Assembly: GCA_977006965.1 (NCBI GenBank) | Contig: OZ345367.1 | Location: 372,001-436,000, forward strand | Length of the DNA: 64,000 nt | From: Phymatolithon calcareum | Taxonomy: Eukaryota; Rhodophyta; Florideophyceae; Hapalidiales | Direction: 5' to 3' | Shown here: positions 12,910-24,443 of the stretch, one piece after another | How the letters are laid out: each line of letters starts with the position of its first letter | How positions within the stretch are numbered: the first letter of the stretch is position 1 | Program-made: the position numbers and the translations under genes | The notes under the pieces: generated by a model | Database searches by the model: none | Told to the model about the DNA's origin: nothing | The model's input: only the letters and a program-made list of their open reading frames with translations

Positions 12910-14811
12910 CAGGGGGTTGCGGGAAATATCGAAACTCCAATATTACGAAGAACATGGACCACGTTCAGGGAATTAACGAATCAGCGTAAAAAACGAAAAC
13001 ATGTGACTAATAGCGTAGCAGAGCTTTTCTTTTCAAATTGATGCTATATATGATACACAATATTGTATTTTGCAATTGCTTTTCCCAAATCTATATCGGT
13101 GCAGGGGGATGCGGGAAATATCGAAAATTGAGGTAATTTTGCATTTACTACTTTTTGAGGGAGCTGATAATTTTTATCGACCTGCGCAATAAGCAGATAG
13201 ATTTTGCGGATCATGAATATCTATCGCCGAGAGCGTGAACTGCTGGACCATACGTATGGAATGTTATTGCTGGGACGTGAACAACGAACTCATGTACAAA
13301 ACCATGGTATGATACGAAAAGTTACGGATCCGGATTTGCCAAGCGAAAGTTCGCGAAAGTTTCGCCAAGAACACGTGTCACGAATTTGCCAGAATCGAAA
13401 CTTTCGCCGAGCGCCTGACTTTCATTGGCTATATTCTGCTCAAGACTTGGGCAACACTCAATTATTTAGCGAAACTTTGTAGTACTCAATGAGATCTGGC
13501 GATCCATGTGAAAAAATCTGAAAATGCCTCTCATTTTCCATGCGAAACTTGCTCTGAGAAATCAAAACTTTCGCGTTTTTTGCGAAACTTTCGACTTTCG
13601 CTTGCAACTTTCGCCAGGACGCGGAGCACTTTCTACCCTTTTTTTGCCAAAACTTGGTAGTTCCAACATCAGAGAGCAAAGTTTCGCTAAGAACGATGGC
13701 ATTGCAACGCTTCGTCTACAAACTTTCGCCTCGACAAAAACAAGAAAGCGAAACTTTCGATGGCCTGTTTTGTCCACGCGAAAGTTTCGCTTGACAAATT
13801 TCCCGAGGAGCCGTTTCGTTCCGTAACGCACGTAATCACAAAATGAAACAAGCCCTCACTGCACCGATATAGATTTGGGAAAAGCAATTGCAAAATACAA
13901 TATTGTGTATCATATATAGCATCAATTTGAAAAGAAAAGCTCTGCTACGCTATTAGTCACATGTTTTCGTTGTTTACGCTGATTCGTTAATTCCCTGAAC
14001 GTCGTCCATGTTCTTCGTAATATTGGAGTTTCGATATTTCCCGCATTCTCCAGTGAGGGCTTGTTTCATTTTGTGATTACGTGCGTTACGGAACGAAACG
14101 GCTACTCGGGAAATTTTCAAGCGAAACTTTCGCGTCGACAAAACAGGCCATCGAAAGTTTCGCTTTCTTGTTTTTGTCGAGGCGAAAGTTTGTAGACGAA
14201 GCGTTGCAATGCCATCGTTCTTAGCGAAACTTTGCTCTCTGATGTTGGAACTACCAAGTTTTGGCAAAAAAAGGGTAGAAAGTGCTCCGCGTCCTGGCGA
14301 AAGTTGCAAGCGAAAGTCGAAAGTTTCGCAAAAAACGCGAAAGTTTTGATTTCTCAGAGCAAGTTTCGCATGGAAAATGAGAGGCATTTTCAGATTTTTT
14401 CACATGGATCGCCAGATCTCATTGAGTACTACAAAGTTTCGCTAAATAATTGAGTGTTGCTCAAGTCTTGAGCAGAATATAGCCAATGAAAGTCAGGCGC
14501 TCGGCGAAAGTTTCGATTCTGGCAAATTCGTGACACGTGTTCTTGGCGAAACTTTCGCGAACTTTCGCTTGGCAAATCCGGATCCGTAACTTTTCGTATC
14601 ATACCATGGTTTTGTACATGAGTACGTTGTTCACGTCCCAGCAATAACATTCCATACGTATGGTCCAGCAGTTCACGCTCTCGGCGATAGATATTCATGA
14701 TCCGCAAAATCTATCTGCTTATTGCGCAGGTCGATAAAAATTATCAGCTCCCTCAAAAAGTAGTAAAAGCAAAATTTCCTCAATTTTCGATATTTCCCGC
14801 ATCCCCCAGTG
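12910..14811. repeat. Interlocked inverted-repeat complex A-B-A'-B'
   Basis: Segment A (12910 to about 13102) reappears inverted as A' (about 13858-14051). Segment B (about 13102-13858) reappears inverted as B' (about 14051-14811). The order is therefore A, B, A', B', not the nested order of a simple palindrome. All four boundaries carry the same end motif, GATGCGGGAAATATCGAAA or a close variant, preceded by a G-run and CAG. Identity between the arms is very high: a 100-residue chance frame is conserved in both B copies. I see no transposase and no clear target duplication at the outer ends. It could be two overlapping TIR elements or one element rearranged by inversion. Confidence 0.85.
13340..13830. 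repeat. Array of GCGAAAGT / ACTTTCGC motifs in segment B
   Basis: At least a dozen copies of GCGAAAGT, GCGAAACTTT or their reverse complements occur in about 500 bp, in both orientations, many as the palindrome-like GCGAAAGTTTCGC. The same array is mirrored in B' (about 14090-14570). Clustered two-way motifs inside element ends usually mark transposase binding sites (known from CACTA, Ac and MULE elements); that role here is inference. Confidence 0.8.
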
Positions 14812-17800
14812 GTTGATAGTAGAGTCATCACACGTGTGAGACATTGGACGTTACATTGGAGTGGAAATATCTGGTGTAATTTAGAGTTCGTTGCACTGGT
14901 CCGCGATAATTGCGTCAAGGATCGACTTCTCATCTCATGCTCAAAATGCTACCCAGTACTCTCTCAGCACCCCTGCTCCGTCAGACCCATTCCGTAAATC
15001 TGCACTTCCGATGAAAGCAGAAACGTTCAAGGTCAAACTCGAGTGCATACCACCGAGTTCCAGTTCTTCGAAGACACCGGAGAGGGCCCGTCAATGGTGT
15101 TGACAAGAGTTGGCGTATGGAAAAGCGAAATGCGAGAAATTTTCTTCATCCGCACGCTCCAGAAAAGCCACTATGGGCCACCATATAACGGTATATCTCT
15201 CTATTTCAAGCTAGGCAAAGTCCCAATAAATTTATAGCGGAATTGCGATCGAAACACAGAACAAGTTCTCAGTGTCGCCAAGAGATACCTCTAGACTGAA
15301 AAACATATGACGACTTCTCATAAAAGTTCCATCTCCTCGAAATCGAGAACCAAGCCCTAAGTTTTGCCCTGAGTGAGAACATTTCGTTTAACTCTCTCAC
15401 GAATTTTGATTATTGGAAGCTTTTGACAAAGTTGAATACCTCCCTCCGCCTTCCTGGAAGAAATGCTCTTGAAACCACAGTTCTAACCCATTTCGGTACT
15501 CAAGAGTGACGAAACGTCAACGGGTGCCCTCGCTTCTTTAAAAATTGACGGAGGGCTTACATCGACAAACCGAAAGTGGCTTAGGTTTTTGCAGCCTTAT
15601 TAAACCACTCTACTCTGGTGATTTCTTTCGCGATTAACCGTTTCGAAAATGGCACTAAAGGAGGAGAGACGATAGAAGCTGTTACCCGGGATCTTGAAAA
15701 CGAAATCGAAGATATAATACACGTAGTTTGTAAAGAAATATTTTTCGGGTTCCTTGCACACGTGTCAAACTCTGTTAGCATTATGATAGCAAGCTAGATT
15801 GATAGATAAGCTTTCGTGGTCAACCAGTCTTAGAAAGTTGGAAGTTTTCCTTTGTCTTAGAATTGTTCCTTTAGGATCGTCTTGCCGATCAACATTCCTT
15901 GGGCTAACGCTTGACACAACTCCGTCTGCAGACCGCTTGGCCTCTCTTGGCTTCTCTGTTTGCCTTTACAGTGCCTTCTGTGCAGCCCTGGTTTGCAGAT
16001 CAGTGCCAGTTGTTGGCGATAGGGCTTTATAACGACGCGCGCCACAGCTCCATACAGTCAATCTTCCTATCGCTCTGCATTTCTACCTTTTTCGCATTTG
16101 CTTTTTGCAATTGTTTGGCTCTCCAGAGTCAATCCTTTAACTCATCGTCCGAAAGTTCATTCGCACCCTTAAAGCGTCGCAAATCGTATGAGCACGTGCA
16201 ATTTCCTATCGCGTTCCTAACAATAGGCCCGCGCGAATAGCTTGAGCGTCATATTATGCATTTTTGGGTTGTTTGAGCATAGTATTCATCGTCCCCAGTA
16301 CTAAGTAGAGCAACGTTAAGGATTTCTGGCCATAGGTGTTGAGGTATGTAGGAATCGTACATCTCAAATATGTTGCGTAGCTTATTTCCCTTCAGTTGAT
16401 TGTGCAAACTTATATCGCGCAGAGACGAAAGGATCTCAGTAGGTGCTGCATCATTAGCCACAGCTACATAGCCCTTGATTAGGCTGAGAGATTTTCTGTT
16501 GCTTTGAAACGCGTTTTCGCGGGCTGATTGTTCCATGAAGGTTGCGACATATAAAAAGTTCTCAGTGGATTGGCATTCGGTCGTGTGCTCTATGACCATA
16601 GTGTTCGATTCTGCTATTTGATGGATTTGGACATACTTCTCCGCGAGAGACGTCTTACAGCGCCAGAAGTCACAAGGCGCAATTTCATATGCAAGAACGT
16701 CGCAGATGGCAATTACTTGGAGTAGCTCGCTGGTCCTAACAAATCCGTTTCAAAAAATCGGTTCGCAATCTAAGAGAATTGCGAGTCCAGCGCACACGTA
16801 TCGTAGAGGTCCTTTTGCACCGGGGAGACTCTATACTTCGAAAAAATTGGTTCGTCCATATAGAAAATGTGTCATAACGACTCTTTGCTCATTGCTGCAA
16901 GCTGACAGCAAAATTCATCACCAGGTCCCAGTTTCATCTTGTACGGCAAGCGCGTTCGCCTGATATTCGGATGAAATAGAGCGTCTTTTCAAAAAGCTGA
17001 CGTCCAGTGGGCACACTAGTAGTGTACACGAAATGAAAAACCATTTAAATTGCTCTGCCTTTTCGGTACTCTTCTTGAAAACATTGGTGTGGAGAGGCTG
17101 TACGCTCGAGTCTGGTGGAAAATGCTGGAATGCGTTTGTCTCGTGTCTTCACCATGCGATACTGCAACAAATCTCGTTGAGAATCGAATGACGATCAGTT
17201 CTGCGGTTTTTTCCCGGCATCTGTGGCACCAAGAGAAGCATCCTGCGTATGACACCGACCGCGAGCGTATGTTGGAACTGGTGTCTCTGTTGATGCGGGC
17301 GATATGAAGATCTTTGATTTGGTCAATCCTGTAAGATATGTTCACCACGATATAGATACAACCTCTCATAGGATTCGAAAGTGTTTTCGGGAAAGAATAG
17401 GCTAAGGGGAGCAGTAGAAAATATCTGGGCCAGTATACTGAGCTTAGATGGCCAAGGAGGTTACCAAAAGTTCTGATTCACGTCTTGGTCTCGCGTTTAC
17501 GGTTCTACACTTTGCCGTACCGTTCAAACGTCATTCGTTGGGCCACAACTCGTCCGTGTTTGTACCAAGGTGGGTCTAGACGACTTTGCGACTAATTCGC
17601 GCTCAATACTCCTTCTTCCTTGTACTTGAGGGCGAGAACGTCGGATCTTGATAATGGCCATCGTGCAAGCTAGTGAAATTCCTCCTGATGGAACCTGGGA
17701 AGTAGGCGAATGATACACGCATCCCCATAGATGATTGGTGTAGTGAAGACCGGTAGATTAGTCCTCTTGTATTGAAAGGGCGGTGATAGAGACGGTTATG

Positions 17801-20800
17801 TTTTCTGAAATGCACTAGGATCGGAATCGACTCGACTTATGTACGATAAAGTCTTGACCAGAAAGAAAATGATAACTCTGATGCAGGATAGTTACATGGA
17901 TATTGGAATAGGAGTAACAAATGAGCGTGCTCACACTGATCATAGCGCTAAGAGGGGTAGCGTTCATCTTCTTCGGTTCCTTGGCTGTAAGGACGATTTC
18001 ATCATGGAATGATTCGAAATGACCGGAGAGGCGGAATTTATTCACAACAAAGAGTGGTACAACGAGCATTCCGGAAAACAAGATCCAAATTTCGAATCTA
18101 TTCAAGATTTTAATGAACATTCGAGGTTTTCAGAATCTAGTTGGCGTTAGAAAATATAACGGACAAAACTATGGCTCAAATTAGGGCTACTGATCTGCAA
18201 ACGGTCGCAGAAAACACGCTCTAGATGTAGATCAAATACATTGTACTATGACGACGCAGAGACTATGCTCGTCCGGAGAGTTCACGAGAATAATCTATCT
18301 CTGCCACTTTGGCGTCTGTCCAAATTATCATGACTATTATCGAAGTAGCGGCGAAATCAAATCTCGAAAAGTTGATCTACGTTCTTTCCAAAAAACAACT
18401 TCTGCGACAGAAATCGTCTATAGTAGTCCACCTCATCATTTTGTGGAATTTAATTTTGAAAAATATATCCAGGTTAAATATAGTCGATGGAAAATACATA
18501 AAGAATCACTAGATTAATGATCATTGCACTTAGTTTGTACTAACGGTGTAGGTATTAGGTTCATACGACACGTACAGATACACGTGTACTTCAGGTGTTG
18601 GCATTTTGATGGTGAAATCCTCACAACGTTTCCCTGGTCTTCGTCGATTTCCATGCTGAAAGGGTCGTCTTTCTCAAGATCATTTTGTTCTCTATTGGTT
18701 TTTTCATTCATCCTCGAAAACAAGCCTGCCTTTATGCCCTCTCTGTCTAGAACGGCGTCTTCACCATGCTTGTAGTAGCAATTCCGAATGACCACAGGTA
18801 AACTCGAAATGAATGCCAGCGCCAACCTTTCGTACTCCTCCTTGTTGCTACCGTCATCACGATCGGGGTGAACACAAAGAGCCATTGTCCGGATTGATTC
18901 GGAGATTGTTGTCTGAAATTTAGAACAGTTACTTCGTGCTCTTTAACAGCTGCGAGAGTCGCATCGGGTTCAAGGCTTGGCACCGGGCGAACGCCAGAGA
19001 GTTTGTAGAATGTTCATAGATTTTTAGTACAACCTATATTAAAAGTCCGTTTCGTAGTATCATTTAAACATTCATTTTCCCGAAAATGTTTTTTTTCTGT
19101 CTTGTGCAATACCGAGTCAGGAAATGCTTCCTTAAGTATTTCCTCTTTCGTGTAAGCAGGGAACAGTGTCATCCACAGCCTTATAGTGGTAATGGTCGGC
19201 GGATCTGGGAAGGGAGGACGAAGAGGGGATCGAGCTCTGTGATTCCGGATCCTTCGTTGTTTGGACCCGAGTTGGGTTTAGCGCGACGCCATTTCCGTAC
19301 GCAACCTACCCTCACTACAGTTCTCCTATCTTGCTTCTTTCTTTTCCTTCTGTCTCACCTTTGATATAAGCCTCTTTCTATTCCGGGCCGAAGCAACATA
19401 GTCTGGGCGTGCGGTCTTAAAACTCGCCACTACAACACGCGTATGACTCCGCTCCGCCGCGCGCCACGGAAAGTAGGATTCGAACGCCTCGATCGCCGCT
19501 CCCTCCTCAGGGGTTTGAGCACGTCCAGCATTGCGGCACTTTCGTTCCTTTTTCGGCCCGGTTGTCTAGTAGAAAAGTCACAACGATGCTAACGCGATGC
19601 TTAGTTCTGTCTTTTCGTACCGGTTCTTAGTGGTCATAGATAAATTTTCGTACTCATGGATGGCGAAGTCAATATCTCCTCCTGGTTGAATTGCGAGACA
19701 TAGTACCGATGGTGGCTGCGGAGGTTGCCACCCAAGTGTGCTGGGTAAGTGGTATATAACGTTCTAGGCCCTACGCCAGGGCGCATGGATAGCGTACACC
19801 ATGGGAACAATTCGCTCGGTGAGAAAGCAGTGTAATGGAACGTCGGACAACTTCGTCCATATCCTTGATATGAGCCTGGAGAGAAAGTGTAGTCAAGGGC
19901 GCGATGAATTAGCAGACATATAGATCAGATCTAAGGACTATAATGGACTGAAAGTCCAATCAGCAATACTGCAAATCTGTCGACAGAGAACATGTACAAT
20001 TTGCTACGATATGGGTTTCTGTGTTCAAATTTATATTAAATGAAAGATGGCTTAAATCACGAGAAGAGAGTCAAGTGTATCGAGAATTTGTTATTCGCAT
20101 CTCTTTTTAACAAAAGCGCCTTTTCCAGAGATATTTTTGAGCGACATGCTGTAAGTTCTGTAGTCTCGATCGGGTGACCGTACCGTCGATGTGTGTCCTG
20201 AATCATGCATTTTAGTTCGATTAGATCTCTAATCATCTCGAAATAACAGAACAATGTTGAGTATCATATAGGATCTAATTTCAAATACTCAATTGGATAG
20301 TTAAATATTCAAGTCAAGTCAATTTTCTAGCGGATCTTAAAATCTCCGCCCCTCGTTCCGCACTGCGAGCACCTTGAGTTGCTCGCTCGAAACGCAAAAG
20401 GAGCCTACGGGCACGATAGTGTGGCGGCGGGCGCGGTGCACCCCTGAGTCTTGGAGAGTACCGCCGGTCTACGTCCTGTGCTGGAAGCTCCTTGCATCGT
20501 CGGCTGGCAACGCAAAGGGATCATTCCAGCACGATTGTCTGGCGGCGGGCACGGGTGCCCCTGGCGGTGCGCGCGGATTACTGCTGACAAGGCGCTTGGA
20601 CGCATCAAGACAGCTATGGGGCTGCGGTATGATACCATTGCCAGTATGAGTGATTCGAGCGGCAAAGACAAGAGATGGCCCACCAGTCCTTTTCGTGGGA
20701 AATCCTTCCCAAATCACTGCTGCATGGAGAGAGTTTTACAAGCGATTGTACTTCTACAGATTTCGAAGTGCAATTCTACACTGCCTGATCGGTTCTACAG

Positions 20801-20921
20801 GGCTCTTTAGTCTCATAATGGGAACCATGCGTAGACAGTCGACCCAGACCGTGCTCCTGAATCTCATAGACAAGGCTACGAAGGAAGAGAAGAGCAATAT
20901 TCGGGAGAGGTTCAGACAAAT
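14812..20921. other. Long stretch with no firm gene
   Basis: Apart from the J-domain-like frame at 18514-18983 I recognise nothing. A 116-residue minus frame (16599-16249) has ordinary amino-acid composition but no known motif. Near 20385-20460 and 20508-20580 a GC-rich passage is imperfectly duplicated (CACGATxGTxTGGCGGCGGGC in both). Frames around 20650-20937 have no recognised domain and end inside the TIR element that follows. Confidence 0.45.
18514..18983 (-). pseudogene. J-domain-like gene fragment
   Basis: The minus-strand frame 18885-18514 begins MALCVHPDRDDGSNKEEYE and continues LALAFISSL. This matches helix II, the HPD loop and helix III of DnaJ (Hsp40) J-domains, which stimulate Hsp70 ATPase. 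The upstream frame contains FYKLSG, and a GTTCGC...TTTCAG interval of about 85 nt would join it in frame to TTISESIRTMALCVHPD. The resulting helix II spacing is shorter than usual. A stop lies directly before FYKL and no start codon is evident, so this is either an exon of a gene I cannot complete or a remnant. The C-terminal part is acidic, then Cys-rich, and unrecognised. Confidence 0.35.
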
Positions 20922-21643
20922 GTTGGGCGGGTATTGAAACTTAGCACACCCGCGCGTACGGGTATTTGACCAATCATGACAGACTGCACGGGTCTGGCCG
21001 CGGGTATGATATAGATGTTGAAATGTTTCCACTGTGCGATTGATACCGTGAAATTTCATTTTGTCCGGGTCTCGTGTATGACAGGGCCCAATGTGCTCCG
21101 AAAGACGGGTTTTGTACTGTCAGCAAAACCGTGTGTTATTTCCTCACGGGTATTTCTAACATTTTGAAACCCGTGAGGTGCATCCTCACGGGAATTGTTG
21201 ACAGTATACTGACGTGTATTGCTGAGAGTGTCATCTCATAAGTACGTGGGTATTTCTTACCTATCGTATTCCCTCATGTATCAGATGCACATTGATGTTC
21301 CTCTCTTGAGGTCAAGTTTTGACACTCCTTATGTACGACCAATTAGAAAACAAGGAACCTGTATTGAAACCAGGCACGGGTATTGAGGCGTGTATTACAC
21401 AACAACTGCCACGGGTATTTGCGCGGGTATATATTTCCAGAATCGATTTTTACTTTCGACCGCGGGTATCCCACACCAAAAATATTCTCACGGATTGGTA
21501 TTTCTCATACGTGTTGTTCTACTTCAGAGGACCCACGGGTATGGGATACCCGTGGCGGAATTTTTTTTCCTCCGTGCGGGTTCATGTCATAGCCAAGGCA
21601 AACACTAGCGGGTATACCCGAGGTCGCGGATTACCCGCCCAAC
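20922..21643. mobile_element. TIR element with dense CGGGTAT motifs
   Basis: The ends are exact 12-bp inverted repeats: GTTGGGCGGGTA at 20922-20933 and TACCCGCCCAAC at 21632-21643. The 722-bp interior holds about eleven CGGGTAT or ATACCCG motifs, often as CACGGGTATTT. No transposase is present, so it would be non-autonomous. I found no convincing target duplication, which leaves the superfamily open. The terminal and subterminal repeats of one motif resemble the ends of CACTA or hAT elements. Confidence 0.6.
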
Positions 21644-22099
21644 GCTGGTTCAGATCTTATGCGGTGCCGGCGATGAGATGTTTAACGATGCGGAGCCAAT
21701 GAACGCTACTGTAGAACAAGAAAATTGTAATATTGATGCACGGGAGCCCCTGCGTGCGCTCGCTGAGCGAAGCGTGTTGTAGACTTTGGGGCTCTAGCCG
21801 AGCACAATCACACAAGCGTGAACAGATTTTCTAGCACTTTGTACGACAATAAAAGTCATCTTGCGTATCCAAGAGATGTACTTGCTGACTTCACTCTGAT
21901 GGCTTTTTAGGCCAAGATCAGCAATAACAACCGAAAAGGAAACAAAAACGTAAAAGTGTAATGGAGTGAGATCCAAAGATCTTGATCTGCAACACGCGCA
22001 AACATTGTGTTATTGTTCAAGACGATTTCTCCCCGTAACGACACTACCATACTCTTATCGAGATTTTCAGCATCGTATTGTGAACGGCAGTATTAAGAG

Positions 22100-24443
22100 A
22101 CTATCCCTTTGTTAACCAAGCGACATATTATGTCGCTTAAATTTTTGAAAAAAAAATTTCTTGCGGATTTCTCATACGCTACTTAATAAAAAATACTCCA
22201 TCTTCGAATACAGGAAAATCATTACCGGAGCTTTCCAACGGTATCGAATTCGGCACATACATCGGATCCGGTCGTCCACACCACCTCCGTCAACGTCACC
22301 CGTTCGCGCATGGCAGACTTGGGCGGCGCGGAGAACGTGTTTTCTGAACGTTTGCTGCGGCCTCGCGTTGTCGAATGCCACAGACCCGAAAAAGCGACAT
22401 ATGAGCCGGTCGTTCCCATCGCCGAAAGCAAGGCGGGCAAGGCGAAATTCCGGGCAGTTGGGCCTCATCACGGGCATGATGTAACCCCAGCACTTCTTGC
22501 ACAGACATGGATTCCAGAGAATCTTCTGGAAGCTATTGCGGCAAAAACAAACGACTACGCAATGGCGCGTCTTGCTGGAGCGCCGAAGAAACGGCAAGGG
22601 GAAGTCCAAGCTTTCGAGATTTGCCATTTCTTGGCGATATTGTACTACATGGGCATTGTCCGCTTGCCGCAAAAGTACGACTACTGGTCGACAACGCGCA
22701 CATTGCCGTCGCATTCTATTGTCGACGGCATGGCACGAAACCGTCATCTACATTTGGCGGAACCTACACTTGTCAGAAGCCGGCAGTGCAAATAGGCAAG
22801 ACGAAGATAATCCTGCAGAAGAAAGAGAAAGTGACGAGACAGTGGATGCTCTCGTGCGTCGCGGCGCTGTAGCAGACACCGGTACTCAGCGCGTGCACGC
22901 CCAATTGGGCGCTGGGCTTGGCAGCGAAGATGACATTGACGATTCTTTCAGCGATGATGATGCTGAAGAAGATGGCATTGATGACGGGGAATCTGCACCC
23001 ATTTGGTTCGATAAAGTGCAGATGCTTGTTGATCACATCCGCGCAACATCTCAGCGCCTGCTTATTCGCCCGGGGCTCACGGTCGTGATTGACGAAATGA
23101 TGATTGGCTTCACCTGGCGAAGCGGTGAGAATCACTGCATGAAAAGCAAGCCCATCACTGAGGAGTACAAGTGGTTTGTCCTACCAGATTCCTGCACAGG
23201 ATATTTTTGCTTTTTCACGCCGGAAGGCCGGCTCGCGAGCCAGTGCGGCTTGAAGGAGTACGCTGCAGCTAGTCCGGTCGGCGGTAAGACGCATAACATG
23301 ATGATGACTGTCGATAAAGTTCTCATGCCGCATGTGGAGAAGGGGTACAAGTTCGTTTTGTTTCTGGACATCTACTTTACGCTGCCGAAGACAAGATAGG
23401 GGAATTTATGTGTCTGGAACCGCGCGCCCGAAAAGAAGCTGGCCACCCTCGGTGCTGAATGCCAGCGAGAACGCAATGTTTAAAGACTTGTTTTGGTGCG
23501 TCGATGATTACGGGACCGTCGCCATGAGGTGGATCGACAACAACGTCTTGTTCATGGTGACGACAGCATACAAGCACGAAGATGCGATATGTCGTGGTCT
23601 GCGCCGTCCGCGTCAATCCGCTACGAACAAAGCGCATGTTCGCGCTGTTTGGGGTAATTACCCCGCCCGCTCAATCTTAATCCCACGGATTATTAATGAT
23701 TACAACTACAATATGGGTGGCATTGACTTGGATGACCAGATAATCAGTTCATACGCGCCATACATTCGCTGTTTTCGTACCTGGTTGCCGTTGTTTCTGC
23801 AGTGCTTGAATGCTATTCGTAACAATGCATTTTTGTCTACAGAAGCTCTCTAATGACGAGCCGAAAATTCGTCAAAAAGAGTTTTTGATCACATTCATCG
23901 ATGCAATCCGAGATAGGCCGCGGCGAATGGCGAACGAGGGCAGAAGGGAAATTGAAAGGCGCAATGGTGAGGATAGTGACGAATATGATGTGAGCTCAGC
24001 GAGGAAGAAACGTAGAATAAGCTCGAAATGCCCGCGTGTATACGAACGTCGCCATGATGAACCGAGAACCGTTCACAACGTAGTTATGTCTTCCAAAGCG
24101 CGCTTGTGCGTTTACTGCACTTATTTGAAAGCTAAGCAAAATCTTTCCGCTTCTGCTAGTAGCTAAGAGCTGAAGCTTCGCCAAGTGATGCGAATGTGCG
24201 GGTATTGCCACGAGCATTTGTGCAAGGAACATTTTGTGGTGTAGCAAGATGAGTAAAACACTGTTTTTCGTTTAAAATATGAGAACATACTTTTTGTGCA
24301 AAACGAAATTTTTTGCCAGGCCAGCGAATGTTCAGAGCCTGTGCAGAACCGCATCTCAATAAAAAAATCAAAAGCTGTAATAATAAATTATGAAATTAAA
24401 CTACATAATTTGTCGCTTAAGCCTTGGTTAACAAAGGGATAGT
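22100..24443 (+). mobile_element. piggyBac-type DNA transposon, inactivated
   Basis: The two ends are exact 21-bp inverted repeats starting ACTATCCCTTTGTTAACC (22100-22120) and mirrored at 24423-24443. Inside lies a broken transposase of the DDE_Tnp_1_7 (piggyBac) family. A short palindrome (GCGACATA-T-TATGTCGC, 22120-22136) follows the left end, and GCGACA words recur at the right end. piggyBac elements duplicate TTAA; here TTAA lies inside both terminal repeats (22112-22115 and 24428-24431) and the immediate flanks do not match, so the exact termini are uncertain. Confidence 0.85.
22310..24244 (+). pseudogene. piggyBac transposase, frameshifted
   Basis: The product would cut and paste the surrounding element. 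The N-terminal part (22310 to about 22750) contains WIPENLLEAIAAKTNDYA and ILYYMGIVRLP...DYWS. A frameshift leads to the catalytic core (to 23397) with VVIDEMMIGFTWRSGENH and FLDIYFTL, positions of the first two catalytic Asp. A second shift near 23395 leads to GTARPKRSWPP, DYNYNMGGIDLDDQI (third Asp) and RTWLPLFLQC. A third shift near 23830 and a stop at 24164-24166 interrupt the tail, whose C-x2-C and C-x2-C-x3-LC-x2-H pattern matches the piggyBac cysteine-rich domain. All three catalytic Asp remain; three frameshifts and a stop make it a pseudogene. Confidence 0.88.

Noticed and set aside
13524-14387. Conserved 100- to 137-residue frame present in both orientations (MPLIFHAKLALRNQ...)
   Set aside because: It is duplicated only because segments B and B' are inverted copies. 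Its Phe/Ser/Arg-rich content comes from the GCGAAAGT motif array, so it is not a protein gene.
19460-19545. Degenerate class II tRNA-like sequence on the minus strand (GTTCGAATCC with near-matching acceptor CTTTCCGT)
   Set aside because: One acceptor base is missing, the T stem is mispaired and no clear anticodon loop can be placed. It could be a tRNA pseudogene, but the support is too weak to annotate.
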